Source: Paenarthrobacter aurescens (lineage in GTDB: Bacteria; Actinomycetota; Actinomycetes; Actinomycetales; Micrococcaceae). From it: a stretch of DNA of 64,000 nt. Positions 63,231 through 64,000 of the stretch are shown one piece after another. The translations under genes were made by a program, and so were the position numbers. The stretch spans positions 3,038,001-3,102,000 of the forward strand of contig NZ_CP157456.1 of the NCBI RefSeq assembly GCF_041549525.1. The letters run 5' to 3'. A model generated the notes under the pieces. It did not search any database, was not told the origin of the DNA, and worked only from the letters and a program-made list of their open reading frames with translations. The stretch's first letter is position 1, and every line of letters starts with the position of its first letter.

Positions 63231-64000
63231 TGATTGAGCAATCCATTGCCCCGGGGGTGGGCCTGCAAGAACGTGGACCACGCAGCGTAGTCACTGATAC
63301 GTGGTTTGTGTTCTGGCGTGAAATGTTGCTGCCGCTGCGGGATCCTTTCTCACTGATTTTCTCCCTCATCCAACCCCTGGTGTTCCTGGGTCTGTTCGGG
63401 CCACTGCTGGGCTCGGCCGTGGGCGCCCCGGCCTTCGGAGGCCAATCGACGCTGCAGTGGTTCCTGCCTGGAGTGGTGGTGATGATCGCTCTGTTCGGCA
63501 CGTCCATGACCGGTTCCAACCTTCAGTACGAGCTCATGACCGGGTCCTATGAACGGATCCTGGCCACTCCGCTCTCCCGGTCTTCCCTCATGATTGGCCG
63601 GGCCTTGAAGGAATGGGCACCCTTGGTGTTGCAGGGCCTGCTGATTTCCGTGGTCTGTATTCCATTTGGTTTCGTTTTCTACCCGATGCACGTGGTGTTG
63701 GGCTTGGTCATCCTGGGCATCTTCGGCATCGGGCTGGGTGCTTTGTCCTACGCCCTTGCCTTGGTCTCGCAAAACAAGGAGTGGATCTTCTGGGGTGTGC
63801 AGCAAACCCTGTTGTTCCCGCTGATGATCCTGTCCGGCATCATGTTGCCCATTGAAGCCGGGCCTGGGTGGATGAAGGTGGCCAGTCTGTTCAATCCCCT
63901 GACTTACCTGGTCAATGCTGAACGCGAGTTGTTTGCCGGCCGCATAGGTGTGGACACCCTGTGGGGCCTTGTGGCCGCTGTGGTGACGGCCGCCGTCGGA
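63230..64000 (+). CDS. ABC-2-type exporter permease, DrrB type (3' end cut off)
   Basis: The reading frame is open from the ATG at 63230 to the window edge (257 codons). It shows the ABC2_membrane pattern: FWREMLLPLRDPFSLIFSLI with IQPLVFLGLFG, later YERILATPLSRSSLMIGRAL and FNPLTYLVNAERELFAGRIG. It overlaps the ATPase stop by 1 nt (TGATG). It forms a heteromeric exporter with the DrrA-type ATPase; substrate unknown. The true C-terminus lies beyond 64000. Confidence 0.88.
   Translation, partial: MIEQSIAPGVGLQERGPRSVVTDTWFVFWREMLLPLRDPFSLIFSLIQPLVFLGLFGPLLGSAVGAPAFGGQSTLQWFLPGVVVMIALFGTSMTGSNLQYELMTGSYERILATPLSRSSLMIGRALKEWAPLVLQGLLISVVCIPFGFVFYPMHVVLGLVILGIFGIGLGALSYALALVSQNKEWIFWGVQQTLLFPLMILSGIMLPIEAGPGWMKVASLFNPLTYLVNAERELFAGRIGVDTLWGLVAAVVTAAVG

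Overview
The window looks like chromosome from a high-GC actinobacterium of the Micrococcaceae, most likely Arthrobacter or Paenarthrobacter. This is inferred from gene content, not from a database match. The pointers are a mycothiol synthase next to a GlnR-type regulator, ppk1 next to a two-domain MutT1-type Nudix protein, a HadA/HadB-like pair near murB, many start codons with an extended -10 box exactly 6 nt upstream (leaderless mRNAs), and codon use strongly biased to G/C third positions. No phage, insertion sequence or CRISPR array was seen. The gene content reads as ordinary core and metabolic chromosome with several sugar and sulfur uptake modules.

Layout. 1-2090: truncated FMN reductase, nitrobindin-like protein, a 37-residue membrane peptide and a membrane protein, all on the minus strand. 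2091-12361: mostly plus-strand core genes: glnR, mshD, ppk1, mutT1, a membrane protein with a YtrA-type GntR repressor behind a large palindromic operator, thyA-folA, a small membrane protein and asd. 12388-20701: mostly minus strand: AbiEi/DUF559-like protein, AlkZ-like protein, murB, an MFS transporter, hadB/hadA-like dehydratases, small membrane protein, DUF2797 protein and a CitE-like lyase. 20894-24958: an ABC importer of the sulfonate/taurine type with a TauD-family dioxygenase, preceded by a 10-bp phased pentamer array and split by a 15-bp tandem repeat. 25064-32586: a sugar module (aldo/keto reductase, GH13 alpha-glucosidase, ABC importer, ROK repressor) tied together by shared TAAATTTA-type operators. 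32583-41405: Na+/H+ antiporter, NAD(P)-binding protein, tRNA-Met and tRNA-Thr, LysM protein, DEAD-box helicase, MOSC protein, and an orphan KdpE/short KdpD pair. 41558-44984: a three-gene operon (YgiB-like membrane-anchored protein, YgiC-like ATP-grasp ligase, APC permease), the least understood system in the window. 45119-53400: an acyl-CoA dehydrogenase, then a TetR repressor divergent from an ABC sugar importer plus GH2 beta-galactosidase. 53405-64000: three tandem palindromic repeats, MFS transporter with HxlR regulator, TAT-exported phospholipase C, metB and cbs for transsulfuration, a VOC protein, an AlkA-like glycosylase and a DrrAB-type ABC exporter cut by the window end.

Working together: the two glycosidase/ABC modules each carry a local repressor and visible operator; the sulfur side is represented by the sulfonate-type importer with dioxygenase and by the cbs/metB pair; glnR, mshD, ppk1 and mutT1 keep an order familiar from other actinobacteria. 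The most useful observations for follow-up are the YgiBC-like operon, the phased GTTTC array, the consistent leaderless-start geometry, the palindromic repeat family and the operator sites.
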